DNA from: DASZQL01 sp964391865
GTDB lineage: Bacteria > Planctomycetota > Phycisphaerae > Phycisphaerales > UBA1924
DNA: 43,434 nucleotides
Direction of reading: 5' to 3'
NCBI GenBank assembly: GCA_964391865.1
Contig: CAYMNQ010000010.1
Span: 1-43,434 of the forward strand
The translations under genes and the position numbers were made by a program. This document shows, one piece after another, positions 1 through 8,715 of the stretch. Below the pieces are notes generated by a model. That model made no database searches. It worked only from the letters and a program-made list of their open reading frames with translations, and was not told the DNA's origin. Within the stretch, counting starts at the first letter, position 1, and every line of letters begins with the position of its first letter.

Positions 1-1427
1 AGGTCCCACGCGGCGTACCACGGGTACTCCCACTTGTCGGGCATCGAGATCACGTCGCGGTTGAAGAGATGGTCCCAGTCGCCGTTGCGGATGTCGCCGC
101 GGCCGTTCGGCGGCGGCGGCATCGCCGGATCGCCCTTCTCCCAGCTTTCGACGACGTAGTGATAGAACTGCTTGCTCCACAGCAGCCCCGCGTACGCCTG
201 CCGCGCGACGTTGCGCTGTTCGTCGGAAAGGTGCGTGGGGAGCTTGGCGGCGTAGAAATCGTCCGCCTCGCTCAGTCGCTGCGTGAACACGCGGTCGAAC
301 GCGGGGCCGAAGGGCTCGCGCGGGGCTTCGTTCGCCGCGCTGAGGCGCAGCCGCAGCGTGACGCTCTGCCCGGCGGGGATGCTCAGCCGGTAGACGGCGG
401 CGGCTTTCGACCCCTCGCCCCGACTGACCGCATCGGTTCTCTGATGCACGACGTACTCGTGGAAGGCATCCTTCACGTGCGCGGTGCGGTTGGGCGTGGC
501 GAAGAGGCGCTGCGTGTTGGTCTCGTTCTCCGTAAAGATGATCTCGGGCAGCTTGCCGTTCGGGGCGCGGTCGGCTTGGAAGACAAAGCTGCCGAGCGTG
601 ACGTGGTCGTACTGCACCGCGCCCTCGCCCGCCAGACTCATCCACGGCTTCATCTCGCACCCCTCGTGCGAGCACCCCCAACTCCACGAGTTCCGCGCCC
701 ACAGCGTGGGGAGGACGGTGATGTCCGCTGCTTCCGGCCCGCGGTTGGTGATCGTGACGCGGATGAGCAGGTCGTTGGCATCGCCCTTGGCGTACTCGGC
801 GGCGACATCGAAGTAGCGGTTCTCGTTGAAGACGCCGGTGTCGGCGAGTTCAAACTCGGGTTCATAGCGAGAACGATGCTTGCTCTCGTCGACGAGGCGC
901 GCGTAGGGGAACTCCGCCTGCGGGTACTTGTAGAGCGCCTTCATGTACGAGTGCGTCGGTGTGCAATCGAGATAGAAGTACTCCTCCTTGACGTCCTCGC
1001 CGTGGTTGCCCTCCGGGCCGGTGAGTCCGAAGAGACGCTCCTTCAGGATCGGGTCCTTGTGATTCCACAGCGCGAGCGCGAAGCACAAGCGGCACTCGCG
1101 GTCGCAGATGCCGAGCAACCCGTCCTCGCCCCAGCGGTACGCGCGGCTGCGCGCGTGATCGTGCGGCAGGTAGCCCCACGCGTCGCCGTTCGCGGAATAG
1201 TCCTCGCGCACCGTTCCCCATTGACGATCGGAGAGATACGGCCCCCAACGCTTCCAGTTCTTGGCGCGCGACGCATCCTCAACCAGACGCTGCTCCTCCG
1301 CGGTGAGCGGGCGCGGTGCATCCTTGATAGCGCCGGGTTTGCCTTCGAGCGCGGGCGCGGCGTGCGCGTGAGAGTGATCTGTCGTGGGCGGCTGCTTCGG
1401 TGTTGTTGTTCGCGGCGCGGCGCCCAT
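1..1427 (-). CDS. MGH1-like glucosidase, N-terminal part (cut by window edge)
   Basis: The minus-strand frame is open from an ATG at 1427 to the window edge, giving the first 475 residues. AGGAGA lies about 5 bases before the ATG. After a His/Ala/Pro-rich leader of about 35 residues the protein matches, from memory, large bacterial proteins annotated glucosidase, with an MGH1-like (alpha,alpha)6-barrel hydrolase domain. Recognisable stretches are KNWKRWGPYLSDRQWGTVRE, LLGICDRECRLCFALALW and GPEGNHGEDVKEEYF. Relatives are usually 850-950 residues, so roughly half is missing, including much of the barrel. No secretion signal is evident, so it is probably cytoplasmic. It lies 20 bases after doxX on the same strand, at the end of the sugar-oxidation cluster. 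The exact substrate cannot be read from the sequence. Confidence 0.8.
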   Translation of the reverse strand, partial: MGAAPRTTTPKQPPTTDHSHAHAAPALEGKPGAIKDAPRPLTAEEQRLVEDASRAKNWKRWGPYLSDRQWGTVREDYSANGDAWGYLPHDHARSRAYRWGEDGLLGICDRECRLCFALALWNHKDPILKERLFGLTGPEGNHGEDVKEEYFYLDCTPTHSYMKALYKYPQAEFPYARLVDESKHRSRYEPEFELADTGVFNENRYFDVAAEYAKGDANDLLIRVTITNRGPEAADITVLPTLWARNSWSWGCSHEGCEMKPWMSLAGEGAVQYDHVTLGSFVFQADRAPNGKLPEIIFTENETNTQRLFATPNRTAHVKDAFHEYVVHQRTDAVSRGEGSKAAAVYRLSIPAGQSVTLRLRLSAANEAPREPFGPAFDRVFTQRLSEADDFYAAKLPTHLSDEQRNVARQAYAGLLWSKQFYHYVVESWEKGDPAMPPPPNGRGDIRNGDWDHLFNRDVISMPDKWEYPWYAAWD

Positions 1428-1447
1428 GCGGGTCTCCTGGTGCGGTG

Positions 1448-1909
1448 TCAATGATTATCGGTCGATCCCGGACGCAAGATCGCCTGCGCGAGCGCGGCGA
1501 ACCTCACAATTTCGGCTCGGCGAAGCAGCAGAATCGCCGCTGAGCTTACAAATACCGTGACGGCAAGCCCGAACAACAACCCGCCGTCGCCCTTCACCAC
1601 GATGCCGAGCTTTGTGAGATGCGACCCGATCGCGCCGACCATCAACCCGAGCGCCATCGCGGCACCGAGCGCCGCCGTGCCCGGCACAAGCAGCAGCACG
1701 ACCGCGACGAGCTCCGCCACGCCGGTGCCGATTCGGCCCCACGGCTCCATGCCCAGCGTGCTGAAGATGAACTTGGATTCCTCGGAACCGGTGAATTTGA
1801 AGAAGAGCGTCTGCGCCAAGATCGCCGCGGCGAGAATCTGAAGGACCCACGACGTCATCAGCAGCGGGAAAGGAAGTTTCTGGACAGGAGTGAGTTCGAG
1901 TGCGTGCAT
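1448..1909 (-). CDS. DoxX family membrane protein
   Basis: A 153-residue protein with four hydrophobic segments (about residues 18-37, 60-80, 82-98 and 108-128), the size and layout of the DoxX family. These are small four-helix inner-membrane proteins, some of which pair with oxidoreductases. The ATG at 1909 is preceded by GGAGA at good spacing. The N-terminal segment starts VQKLPFPLLMTSWVLQILAA and the motif LFFKFTGSEES after the first helix is typical. It lies 88 bases after the VOC gene and 20 bases before the glucosidase gene, so it is probably cotranscribed with both. No catalytic residues are expected; the role is inferred from family only. Confidence 0.8.
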   Translation of the reverse strand: MHALELTPVQKLPFPLLMTSWVLQILAAAILAQTLFFKFTGSEESKFIFSTLGMEPWGRIGTGVAELVAVVLLLVPGTAALGAAMALGLMVGAIGSHLTKLGIVVKGDGGLLFGLAVTVFVSSAAILLLRRAEIVRFAALAQAILRPGSTDNH

Positions 1910-1997
1910 GAATCGTCTCCCGATCGTGCCGGGTGGCAGGGTGTCTGATGCCCGCGCGTCCGTCCTCGATTCAGGCGCAGACGCGGTCCTTGCCAGC

Positions 1998-3056
1998 TCA
2001 CCGCTCGCCGATCAGCAACGCGTGGTTGTCCGGATCCCGGATTATCGACCCGCGCACAAGCCCGAACGCGCCGTCGGCCGGCGCGCTCTTCTGGAGGGCC
2101 TCGCCGCTCAGCCCGATGAGTGTCACCTGCCAGTGGACAAGGTCGTTGGGCTTGGCATCGAGCGGAGACGCCCGCCCGTCGCCCGGGGCTAGGTACTCGA
2201 GGAATTCGATGCCGGGTCCGCCCGAGCCGCGCATCCCGGTGATGCGCAGCCGTGCACCGAAGACGTTGTTCAGGCGCTCCTGCTCGATGCCGTAGTTCTC
2301 GCTGGCGCCGACAACCCGGAAACCGAGGGTGTCGCGGTAAAAGGCGATGGACCGCTCCGTGTCGCGCACAACGATCGCCGTGTGATCGATGCCCAGGAAC
2401 AACCGCGGCGGCTGCCTCGCTGCCAGATCGCGCCACTTTGGGTCACCCTTCCCTTCGGGGAACTTGATGATCTCGAGCGTGTGCCCGTCGGGGTCCTTGA
2501 AATAGAACGCTTCGATGCCTCCGGCGTTGGGATTCCAATCCGGCAGCCGCTGCGGCCCGCTCGATGCGTGACGTACTCGGTGCGCGCGGAGATGGTCGTA
2601 CGCGCGAACCATGTCGGGCACCACGATCGCGATGTGCTGGAACCACTGATCATTGCTGCGCGAATCGGCCGGGATGGGCTTCCCCTCCGGCGCGAGGTAC
2701 TGAGTGAGTTCGATGAACTCATCGCCAAGCCGAAGCCGTGCCGTGCGCACGCGGCAGCCGAAGACGCCCGTCAACCGCTCGACCGCGTCGCCCGCGTGCT
2801 CGCTCTCGTTGACCTTCTCGAACGCCAGCACGCCTGTGTACCACTCGACCGCGCGGTCAAGATCGCTCACGGTCATACCCACGCACGCGACGACCGGCGA
2901 TCGGCTCTCCGCCTGTCTCTCCGGCGGGGTGAGGGGCTTGTCCCCGCGCGCGGGAACCGCCACAGCAGCGCAGTAGCAGAGCGCCGCGAACAACCAGACC
3001 GACCGAGAAGCACGACGAATATCGACCGCTCTCTGTTCTCGCTTCCGTGTCACCAT
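1998..3056 (-). CDS. Exported VOC (glyoxalase/dioxygenase-fold) protein, two domains
   Basis: A 352-residue protein. The ATG at 3056 has GGAG seven bases upstream. The N-terminus is basic followed by a hydrophobic run (residues 20-36), ending at Ala-Arg-Gly, consistent with a signal peptide or anchor. Residues 55-200 and 220-350 are two vicinal-oxygen-chelate domains: GMTVSDLDRAVEWYTGVLAF opens the first and GIDHTAIVVRDTERSIAFYR the second. Candidate metal ligands include Glu116, His141 and Glu195 in the first and His225 and Glu284/287 in the second. The family covers glyoxalases, extradiol dioxygenases and resistance proteins; the substrate is unknown. It follows the GMC oxidoreductase by 30 bases, so it probably acts on, or detoxifies, a product of that enzyme. 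Confidence 0.8.
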   Translation of the reverse strand: MVTRKREQRAVDIRRASRSVWLFAALCYCAAVAVPARGDKPLTPPERQAESRSPVVACVGMTVSDLDRAVEWYTGVLAFEKVNESEHAGDAVERLTGVFGCRVRTARLRLGDEFIELTQYLAPEGKPIPADSRSNDQWFQHIAIVVPDMVRAYDHLRAHRVRHASSGPQRLPDWNPNAGGIEAFYFKDPDGHTLEIIKFPEGKGDPKWRDLAARQPPRLFLGIDHTAIVVRDTERSIAFYRDTLGFRVVGASENYGIEQERLNNVFGARLRITGMRGSGGPGIEFLEYLAPGDGRASPLDAKPNDLVHWQVTLIGLSGEALQKSAPADGAFGLVRGSIIRDPDNHALLIGER

Positions 3057-3086
3057 GTCATTACTCCGCGCGCCGCGTCGAAACTC

Positions 3087-4676
3087 TCACACCGAGCACA
3101 CGGCGCACTTGCACGCGCCGGACTTCGCACCACGATGCCAACCGTATGTCTCGATCAAGCGATCACCCACGCGCAGCGCGTTCGCCATGATGGTGAGCGA
3201 AGGGTTCACCGCGCCGCTCGAAGGGAAGAAACTCGCGTCGGCGACATACAAGTTCTCCACGTCGTGCGCCCGGCAGTTCACATCGAGCACGCTGGCGCGC
3301 GGATCGATGCCGAAACGCATCGTCCCGTTCTGATGGCTCACGCCCGACACGCCGAGCCGGGTCCTCAGGTACACGCTCGGGCGTTTGGCGCCGCGCAGCC
3401 GGTCCGCGGCTTCGATCGCCTCGATCAGCCTCCGTTCCAGCCGCGCGTACGCCTCGGCGTTGGTGTCGTGATACTCGATCCTGATCGATCCGTCGGCCCG
3501 CAGTGACACGCGATTCCGCTCGCTCGGCAGATCCTCCGCGGTCAGGAAGAAATCGACTGTGTGCCGGGCGATCTGCTCCGCCGGCACCCCGGGCAGCGCG
3601 TCCTTCGCCAGCGATGCGATCGTGCCGAGATCGGGCTTGCCCATCAATTGGACGGTGCCGAGCGGGAATTCGGAGTCCGGCGCGCCGTGATAGAAATCGG
3701 TCAGACCGAAGTGCTTCTGGAACAGCGACGGGTTCGGCACATCCTGCACCGCGATGAACAGCCCGTTGTGGTGCGTCATGTAGTTCCGCCCCACGAGACC
3801 GCTGCTGTTCGCCAGCCCGTGCGGGTGCCGGTCGTTCGCCGAACGCAACATCAGCGCCGCCGAGTTGATCGCCCCGCACGCGACGACGACTACGCCGCCC
3901 GTGTACCGCTGCTCACGCCCCTCATGCCGCACGACCACCGTCGTCACACGTCGCCCGTCCGCGCTCGTCACCAAGCGCTGGACGAACGCGCCGATGACAA
4001 GCGTCACGTTCGGGTAGTCCATCGCGGGCCGCACGCCGCAGACGTGCGAGTCCGCTTTCACCTCCATCGGGTCCGGGTACCCGTCGAAATTCGAAAGCCG
4101 CACCGGTGCCGACCCGCGCCGATGCTCGCCCAGCCGCACGCCCAGCGGCACGGGGAACGGCTTCAAGCCCGCGCGCGTGAGCTCATCGAACATCTCCGCG
4201 ATCCGCGGCTCGGGCGCCATGGCGCCGAAGGGCAGCGACTCGCTCGACCACGGCTCCGTCGGGTCCGCGCCGCGGTCGCCGTGCACCGAGTACATGCGCT
4301 CGGCGCGGCAGTAGTAGGGCTCCAACTCCGCGTATTCAATGGGCCACGCGGGCGACACGCCGGCCCAGTGGCGCACTTCACGAAAATCACTCTCGCGCAG
4401 GCGCAGCAGCGCGGCCCCGTAGACCTTCGTGTTCCCGCCCACGCCGTAGTGCGTGTACGGCGAGAAGGGCTGGTCATCCTTGTCGTACCACGTCTCTTTC
4501 GCCAGGTACCGCCCCTCGGCGGCGACGGCGTGCGGGTCCATATTCTCGCGCTCGCGCGGGATGAATCCGCCGCGTTCGAGGATCAAGATGTTCGCGCCGG
4601 TCGGCGCGAGTTGGCGCGCCAGAGTCCCGCCGCCCGCGCCGGTACCGATGATGATGACGTCGTAGTGTTCGTTCAT
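3087..4676 (-). CDS. GMC family FAD-dependent oxidoreductase
   Basis: A 529-residue flavoprotein. Residues 6-20 hold the dinucleotide-binding motif IIIGTGAGGGTLARQ, followed by ERGG. The C-terminal catalytic half has VSHQNGTMRFG (His) and GAVNPSLTIMANA (Asn), the His/Asn pair of GMC alcohol and sugar oxidoreductases. Relatives oxidise glucose, gluconate, sorbitol, choline or cellobiose; the substrate here is not readable. The start ATG overlaps the stop of the upstream aquaporin gene by ATGA, so the two are translationally coupled. The protein ends in a cysteine cluster, SGACKCAVCSV, which is unusual for GMC enzymes and could bind metal or form disulfides. No clear signal peptide is seen. Confidence 0.9.
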   Translation of the reverse strand: MNEHYDVIIIGTGAGGGTLARQLAPTGANILILERGGFIPRERENMDPHAVAAEGRYLAKETWYDKDDQPFSPYTHYGVGGNTKVYGAALLRLRESDFREVRHWAGVSPAWPIEYAELEPYYCRAERMYSVHGDRGADPTEPWSSESLPFGAMAPEPRIAEMFDELTRAGLKPFPVPLGVRLGEHRRGSAPVRLSNFDGYPDPMEVKADSHVCGVRPAMDYPNVTLVIGAFVQRLVTSADGRRVTTVVVRHEGREQRYTGGVVVVACGAINSAALMLRSANDRHPHGLANSSGLVGRNYMTHHNGLFIAVQDVPNPSLFQKHFGLTDFYHGAPDSEFPLGTVQLMGKPDLGTIASLAKDALPGVPAEQIARHTVDFFLTAEDLPSERNRVSLRADGSIRIEYHDTNAEAYARLERRLIEAIEAADRLRGAKRPSVYLRTRLGVSGVSHQNGTMRFGIDPRASVLDVNCRAHDVENLYVADASFFPSSGAVNPSLTIMANALRVGDRLIETYGWHRGAKSGACKCAVCSV

Positions 4677-5500
4677 GGCGGTGGTTGGATGTCGCCGCCG
4701 CCCTTCGGTCGCAGCACAATGCCCGGCATGTCCGTATATCGGCAGTTAAAGTGGCAGGCCCCATCGCCGTGGCGCAGCTTGGCGCAGTACACGCGCTCCC
4801 CGCCCATCGCCGCGACATACACACCCGCCGCCAGCAGCATGCCTGCGACCGGCGCGCTCGCGTAGATCCACATGACCCCCATCCGTCGCGCCGGCAGCAG
4901 CGATGCCAGCGACCGCGCGGGGTTGATGCTCATCCCGCTCACCGGCGCGAAGATGGTGATGTACACCACCACGAAGGTGCCCGCGATGACCCCCGTATAC
5001 CCCGCCGTCACCGACCAGTTGCTCGTGAGCAGCACCATGAGCAGCATGCCGAACGCCATCGCGCACTCAACGATCCACGCCCGCCGAGTCCCGCTCCGGC
5101 CGGGTGTTCCCGGCAGGGTCGCCACCCAATTGACCGACTCGTGCGCCACGATTCGCCCGAGCAGCAGCCGCGCCGCGCCGATGCCCACCAGCCCGCCGAC
5201 GAATTGTGCCGCGATGTACACGATCGCGTCGATCGGGCGGAGCTTCCCGAGCGCCGTGAATGCCAGCGTCGTCGCCGGGTTCATGTGCGCGCCCGAGCGT
5301 TGACCGACGGGCGAGTAGATCAGCCCGATCGCCGTCAGCCCCATCGCGATGCCGATCAGTCCGCGCCGGAACGCGGCGTTCGCAACCCGCGCCCGGATCG
5401 GGGAACGCGGGTGCTGAGCGGCCGCTACGCTGAGACAGGCGCTGAGCATGAACAGCGCGAGCAGCGAACCATCAAGAATTGCTTCCGTGAAGTGAGGCAT
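4673..5500 (-). CDS. Aquaporin/glycerol-channel (MIP) family protein with Cys/His tail
   Basis: A 275-residue channel. Both halves carry the Asn-Pro-Ala signature: SGAHMNPATTLAF (NPA at 74-76) and SGMSINPARSLAS (NPA at 193-195), with six hydrophobic helices between residues 10 and 232. It is expected to pass water, glycerol or other small neutral solutes across the inner membrane. After the last helix there is a tail with VYCAKLRHGDGACHFNCRY (residues 237-255), holding Cys239, Cys249, Cys253, His244 and His250, which looks like a small metal site. Its stop overlaps the GMC start, suggesting that the channel supplies or exports a substrate of the oxidoreductases around it. The start at 5500 has no strong Shine-Dalgarno sequence. 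Confidence 0.88.
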   Translation of the reverse strand: MPHFTEAILDGSLLALFMLSACLSVAAAQHPRSPIRARVANAAFRRGLIGIAMGLTAIGLIYSPVGQRSGAHMNPATTLAFTALGKLRPIDAIVYIAAQFVGGLVGIGAARLLLGRIVAHESVNWVATLPGTPGRSGTRRAWIVECAMAFGMLLMVLLTSNWSVTAGYTGVIAGTFVVVYITIFAPVSGMSINPARSLASLLPARRMGVMWIYASAPVAGMLLAAGVYVAAMGGERVYCAKLRHGDGACHFNCRYTDMPGIVLRPKGGGDIQPPP

Positions 5501-5562
5501 CAGGTGGAGAGAAGTGCCGACGCGTGCGGCGGAATCTTTGTGTCGAGCAAGTCACCGCACCG

Positions 5563-5587
5563 GTGCTCTCCGTGTCTCCGTGGTGAA
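5563..5587. repeat. Dispersed 25-bp repeat, copy 1
   Basis: The sequence gtgctctccgtgtctccgtg continuing to 5587 recurs at 12442-12466 with one mismatch. Both copies end a few bases before the stop codon of a minus-strand gene (5594 and 12470). It may be a transcript-end element or a dispersed short repeat. Confidence 0.7.
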
Positions 5588-5593
5588 TGGCAG

Positions 5594-6703
5594 CTACTTC
5601 ATCTCGATCACGCTCTTGATCCCGTCGGTCGCGCGCAGCGGCTCCAGCGCCCGCGACAGGGGGTATCGCCCGGTGATCAGTCTGCGCGTCGCCGCCGGCC
5701 AGCGCCGCATGAAGATCGTCAGGTCGCGCACCGCCGCTTCGAACGCGTCTTTCCCGGCGTTCACCGTGCCGAAGATCACCTGATTCTTCAGCACCATGCC
5801 GCGCATGATGAAGTCCGCATCGACTTCAACCGCCCCCTTCAGCCCCGGCACACCCGTGAAGATGAACGCCGCGTTCGCGCCGACATGCTTCATCACCTCG
5901 AACGAGAACTTCGACGCGCCGGTCGCTTCGTACACCACGTCGATCGTGCCGATCCGCTCGGTCAGCTTGTCCAGCGGCGTCACCTCCGCGGAGATGTAAT
6001 GCGCCTCGAACGAGCGCACCAAGTCAGCTTTCTCGCTCGTCTCGCTCTCGCGCGAATAGACGAACGTCGTGAACCCGGCGGCCCGGAACGCCATCGCGCC
6101 CAGCAGACCGATCGGGCCCGCGCCCAGCACCACCGCGTGATGGCACGCGCCGGGCCCGCCGTTCCCAGCGTGCGGGCAACCCCACGGCAGGCGCTGCTGC
6201 ACCTGCCAAACTTGGATCAGCGCCTTTTCCGCGATTGTCAGCGGCTCGACCAGCACCGCCACCTCGCGCAGCTCACGCGGCACGCGCACCAGATACCGCT
6301 CGTCATCGACCACGAACTCCGTCATGTAGCCGTGGCGTTCCTTGATGCCGCGCTCGACGAAATCGCCCGTGTAGCAGAAGTCCTGTCGTCCGATCGAGCA
6401 CGACGAGCACGTCTCATGACGGCACGGTCGGCGAACCGTCGGCACGACCAGGTCGCCCTTCTTCACCATCGTGACCGTGTCGCCCACGTCGACCACTTCG
6501 CCCAGCATCTCGTGCCCGATGACCAGGTGATCCGACCCCTCGGGCGGTGTGCCGTAGTGGAACCCGCAAATCTCGCGGTCCGTCCCGCACACGCCGACTT
6601 CGAGCACGCGGATCTTCACATCCGTCGCGCCGCGGACGCTTGGCTCGGGTTGATCGAGAATCGCGACTTCACGACGCGACGGCAGAACAGCGACAGCCTT
6701 CAT
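5594..6703 (-). CDS. Glucose 1-dehydrogenase-like zinc MDR dehydrogenase
   Basis: A 369-residue medium-chain dehydrogenase. Cys39 (GVCGTD) and His64-Glu65 (IGHE) are the expected catalytic-zinc residues. Cys94, Cys99, Cys102 and Cys110 (CRHETCSSCSIGRQDFC) form the structural-zinc lobe. AVVLGAGPIGLLGAMAF is the Rossmann nucleotide-binding motif. The early GTPPEGSDHLVIGHEMLGEV region resembles archaeal-type glucose dehydrogenases (Sulfolobus, Haloferax), which oxidise aldoses to lactones with NAD(P). I chose the ATG at 6703, with GGAG ten bases upstream; a longer frame starts at TTG 6736 but adds no family residues. The aquaporin gene follows 93 bases downstream, the gap holding a dispersed repeat. 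Confidence 0.85.
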   Translation of the reverse strand: MKAVAVLPSRREVAILDQPEPSVRGATDVKIRVLEVGVCGTDREICGFHYGTPPEGSDHLVIGHEMLGEVVDVGDTVTMVKKGDLVVPTVRRPCRHETCSSCSIGRQDFCYTGDFVERGIKERHGYMTEFVVDDERYLVRVPRELREVAVLVEPLTIAEKALIQVWQVQQRLPWGCPHAGNGGPGACHHAVVLGAGPIGLLGAMAFRAAGFTTFVYSRESETSEKADLVRSFEAHYISAEVTPLDKLTERIGTIDVVYEATGASKFSFEVMKHVGANAAFIFTGVPGLKGAVEVDADFIMRGMVLKNQVIFGTVNAGKDAFEAAVRDLTIFMRRWPAATRRLITGRYPLSRALEPLRATDGIKSVIEMK

Positions 6704-6807
6704 GTGAAGGTTGCTCCGGGGTAACAACTGGTTCAACGCTCACCTCGCGAGCGTAGGGAACTGTTCGATGCCGCCCACCGCGCCGCGTCACACACGGGAA
6801 GCAACCA

Positions 6808-8343
6808 CTATCGGGCCGCGTCCTGCCGCGTCAGCTCGACCAGCGTTGTGATCGCTTCCCCGACCGGAACCTCGCGCTGCGAGACGCGCCCGGCCCGCCA
6901 GTCATCGCGCGAGACCGCCTCGCCCCCCTGCGCCGCCGCCGCCGTGCCGAGCGCGAGGTCCTTGATCTGCACCACGCCCTTGTCGAGTTCGTTCCCGCCC
7001 GCGATCAGCGCGAAGGGGATGCCCAGCTTGTCGGCGTACTTGAACTGCGCCCGCATCCCGCCCTCGCCCGTGTACACCTCGGTGTTCACGCCCGACAGCC
7101 GCAGTTTCCGCGCAGTCTCCAGATACCACGGCACGCGCTCGCGATCGACCACCACCACCAGCACCTGCGTCGTCGCGCTCGGGCGCGCGGGGTTCAGCAG
7201 CTTGAGCGCCTCGAGCATGCGGTCGACGCCGATCGACCCGCCCGTCGCGGGCACCTTCGTGCCGGTGAAGCGCTCGACCAGCCCGTCGTAGCGACCGCCG
7301 CCGAAGACGCTACCGAAGCGGCGCTTCTCGCCCGATTCGTCGGTCAATTCCTTCAGCAGCACACCCTCGAAGACGGGGCCGGTGTAGTAGCCCAAGCCGC
7401 GCACGATTGTGGGATCGAACGCGACATCCTTCGAATCGCGCCCGAGCGCCGCGAGGTGCCGATCGATCTCGCGCAGCTCGTCGACGCCCGCTTTGCCCAG
7501 CTCGTTCCCGCCGATGAGTGTGTCCAGCGCTTCGCACACACTCGCGCGCTCGCCCGCCGGCATGCGCAGGAACGACACGATCAGATCAATCTGCTTCGCG
7601 TCGAGATTCGCCCCCTCAGTGTAGTCGCCCGAATCGTCCTTCCGCCCTTTGCCCAGCAGTTGGATCACGCCCTGGATGCCGAGCCGATCGAGTTTGTCGA
7701 TAGCGCGGAGCGCCGTGCCTGTCTGGCTCGCCGCGTCGGCGAACGCGTTCGGATCAAGTCCCGCCGCCGCCAGCACGCCCGCGAGCACCTTGCGGTCGTT
7801 CACGCGCACCTGGTAGTCACCCCGCGCAAAGCCAAGCGCCTCGAACGCATCGCACACGATCGCGCACGCCTCCGCATCGGCGATCACGCCCGGCGTGCCG
7901 ACGGAGTCGAAATCGAACTGCGTGAACTCGCGAAAACGCCCGGGGCCCGGCTTCTCGTACCGCCACACCGTGCCGACCTGGTAGCGCCGGAACGGCTTGG
8001 GCAGGTTCTGCTGGTGCATCGCGCACACGCGCGCCAGCGGCGCCGTCAGGTCGTACCGCAGCGCCAGCCACTCATCAGGATCGCCCGGCTTGGGCTTCTC
8101 AAGGTCAGGATTGCGGAACGAAAAAATCCCGCCGTCCGGCTGCGCGGATTCGGGCAGGAACTTGCCCAGCACATCCACAAACTCGATCGACGGCGTCTCC
8201 AGCGGCACGAACCCGTACCGCTCATACACGCCGCGCACCGTGTCGACGAGCCGCCGCTTCAGCAGCAAGTCCGATGAAAACACATCGCGAAAGCCTTTGA
8301 AGACGCGGGGTTCTGGGCGCGGTGGGCTCTGCGGCTGGGTCAT
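6808..8343 (-). CDS. hisS: Histidyl-tRNA synthetase, divergent (alphaproteobacterial-like) type
   Basis: A 511-residue class II synthetase that charges tRNA-His. Visible are LALRYDLTAPLAR (93-105), the motif 2 region FRRYQVGTVWRYEKPGPGRF (118-137) continuing to REFTQFD, and the histidine-binding loop VRGLGYYTGPVFEG. The KPGPGRFR stretch and YYTGPVFE resemble HisRS of Caulobacter and relatives rather than the E. coli form (ERPQKGRYRQF, YYNRTVFE). That group reads a tRNA-His with no G-1. The tRNA-His gene just upstream has the matching features. The ATG at 8343 is preferred over an in-frame TTG at 8355. The C-terminus has an anticodon-binding domain (about residues 400-500). Confidence 0.95.
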   Translation of the reverse strand: MTQPQSPPRPEPRVFKGFRDVFSSDLLLKRRLVDTVRGVYERYGFVPLETPSIEFVDVLGKFLPESAQPDGGIFSFRNPDLEKPKPGDPDEWLALRYDLTAPLARVCAMHQQNLPKPFRRYQVGTVWRYEKPGPGRFREFTQFDFDSVGTPGVIADAEACAIVCDAFEALGFARGDYQVRVNDRKVLAGVLAAAGLDPNAFADAASQTGTALRAIDKLDRLGIQGVIQLLGKGRKDDSGDYTEGANLDAKQIDLIVSFLRMPAGERASVCEALDTLIGGNELGKAGVDELREIDRHLAALGRDSKDVAFDPTIVRGLGYYTGPVFEGVLLKELTDESGEKRRFGSVFGGGRYDGLVERFTGTKVPATGGSIGVDRMLEALKLLNPARPSATTQVLVVVVDRERVPWYLETARKLRLSGVNTEVYTGEGGMRAQFKYADKLGIPFALIAGGNELDKGVVQIKDLALGTAAAAQGGEAVSRDDWRAGRVSQREVPVGEAITTLVELTRQDAAR

Positions 8344-8568
8344 GGTGACTCTCAACGACGGATCGATCGGCTCGGCTGCCGGGTGCCACTGGTTGGCTCG
8401 GCAACCAGTGCTCCTTCCTCTACCACAACTTCCACTCCCGAGTCACATCCGCGCCCGCTCGCAAAGGCACAACAGCCCAACGGAAAGTCACCAAGGAACC
8501 ACCACGGCAACAGGCCTCCGCCCGCCGCATGCTCGCGAACTCATGACTTCAGTTCGAAGGGAAGGAAA

Positions 8569-8640
8569 TACAGCTGGTGGGGGTCGAACCCACAGCCTCC
8601 TGATCCACAGTCAGGCGCTCTGCCATTGAGCTACAGCTGC
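8569..8640 (-). tRNA. tRNA-His (anticodon GTG), lacking G-1:C73
   Basis: A full cloverleaf folds: acceptor GCAGCTG/CAGCTGT, D stem GCTC/GAGC with a seven-base loop, anticodon stem CCTGA/TCAGG around loop CTGTGGA, five-base variable loop, and T arm GTGGG-TTCGACC-CCCAC. Length is 72 without CCA, which is not encoded. The first acceptor pair is G1:U72, the discriminator is A73 and the base before G1 is A, so the usual bacterial G-1:C73 pair is absent. The gene lies 225 bases upstream of hisS on the same strand and could be in its transcript. Confidence 0.95.
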
Positions 8641-8715
8641 TCTGGAGACCAGTATACGCGAGCCGGCTTCACGGGGCGAGACGCCGCAGAACCAGCGCAA
8701 AACCCGCCGCGTTAC

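Noticed and set aside
69..1454. Long plus-strand frame over the glucosidase gene
   Set aside because: It is the shadow of the minus-strand glucosidase, has no family features and no ribosome site.
3561..6724. Long Arg/His-rich plus-strand frames over the GMC, aquaporin and dehydrogenase genes
   Set aside because: Antisense shadows caused by high GC; the opposite strand carries clear family motifs.
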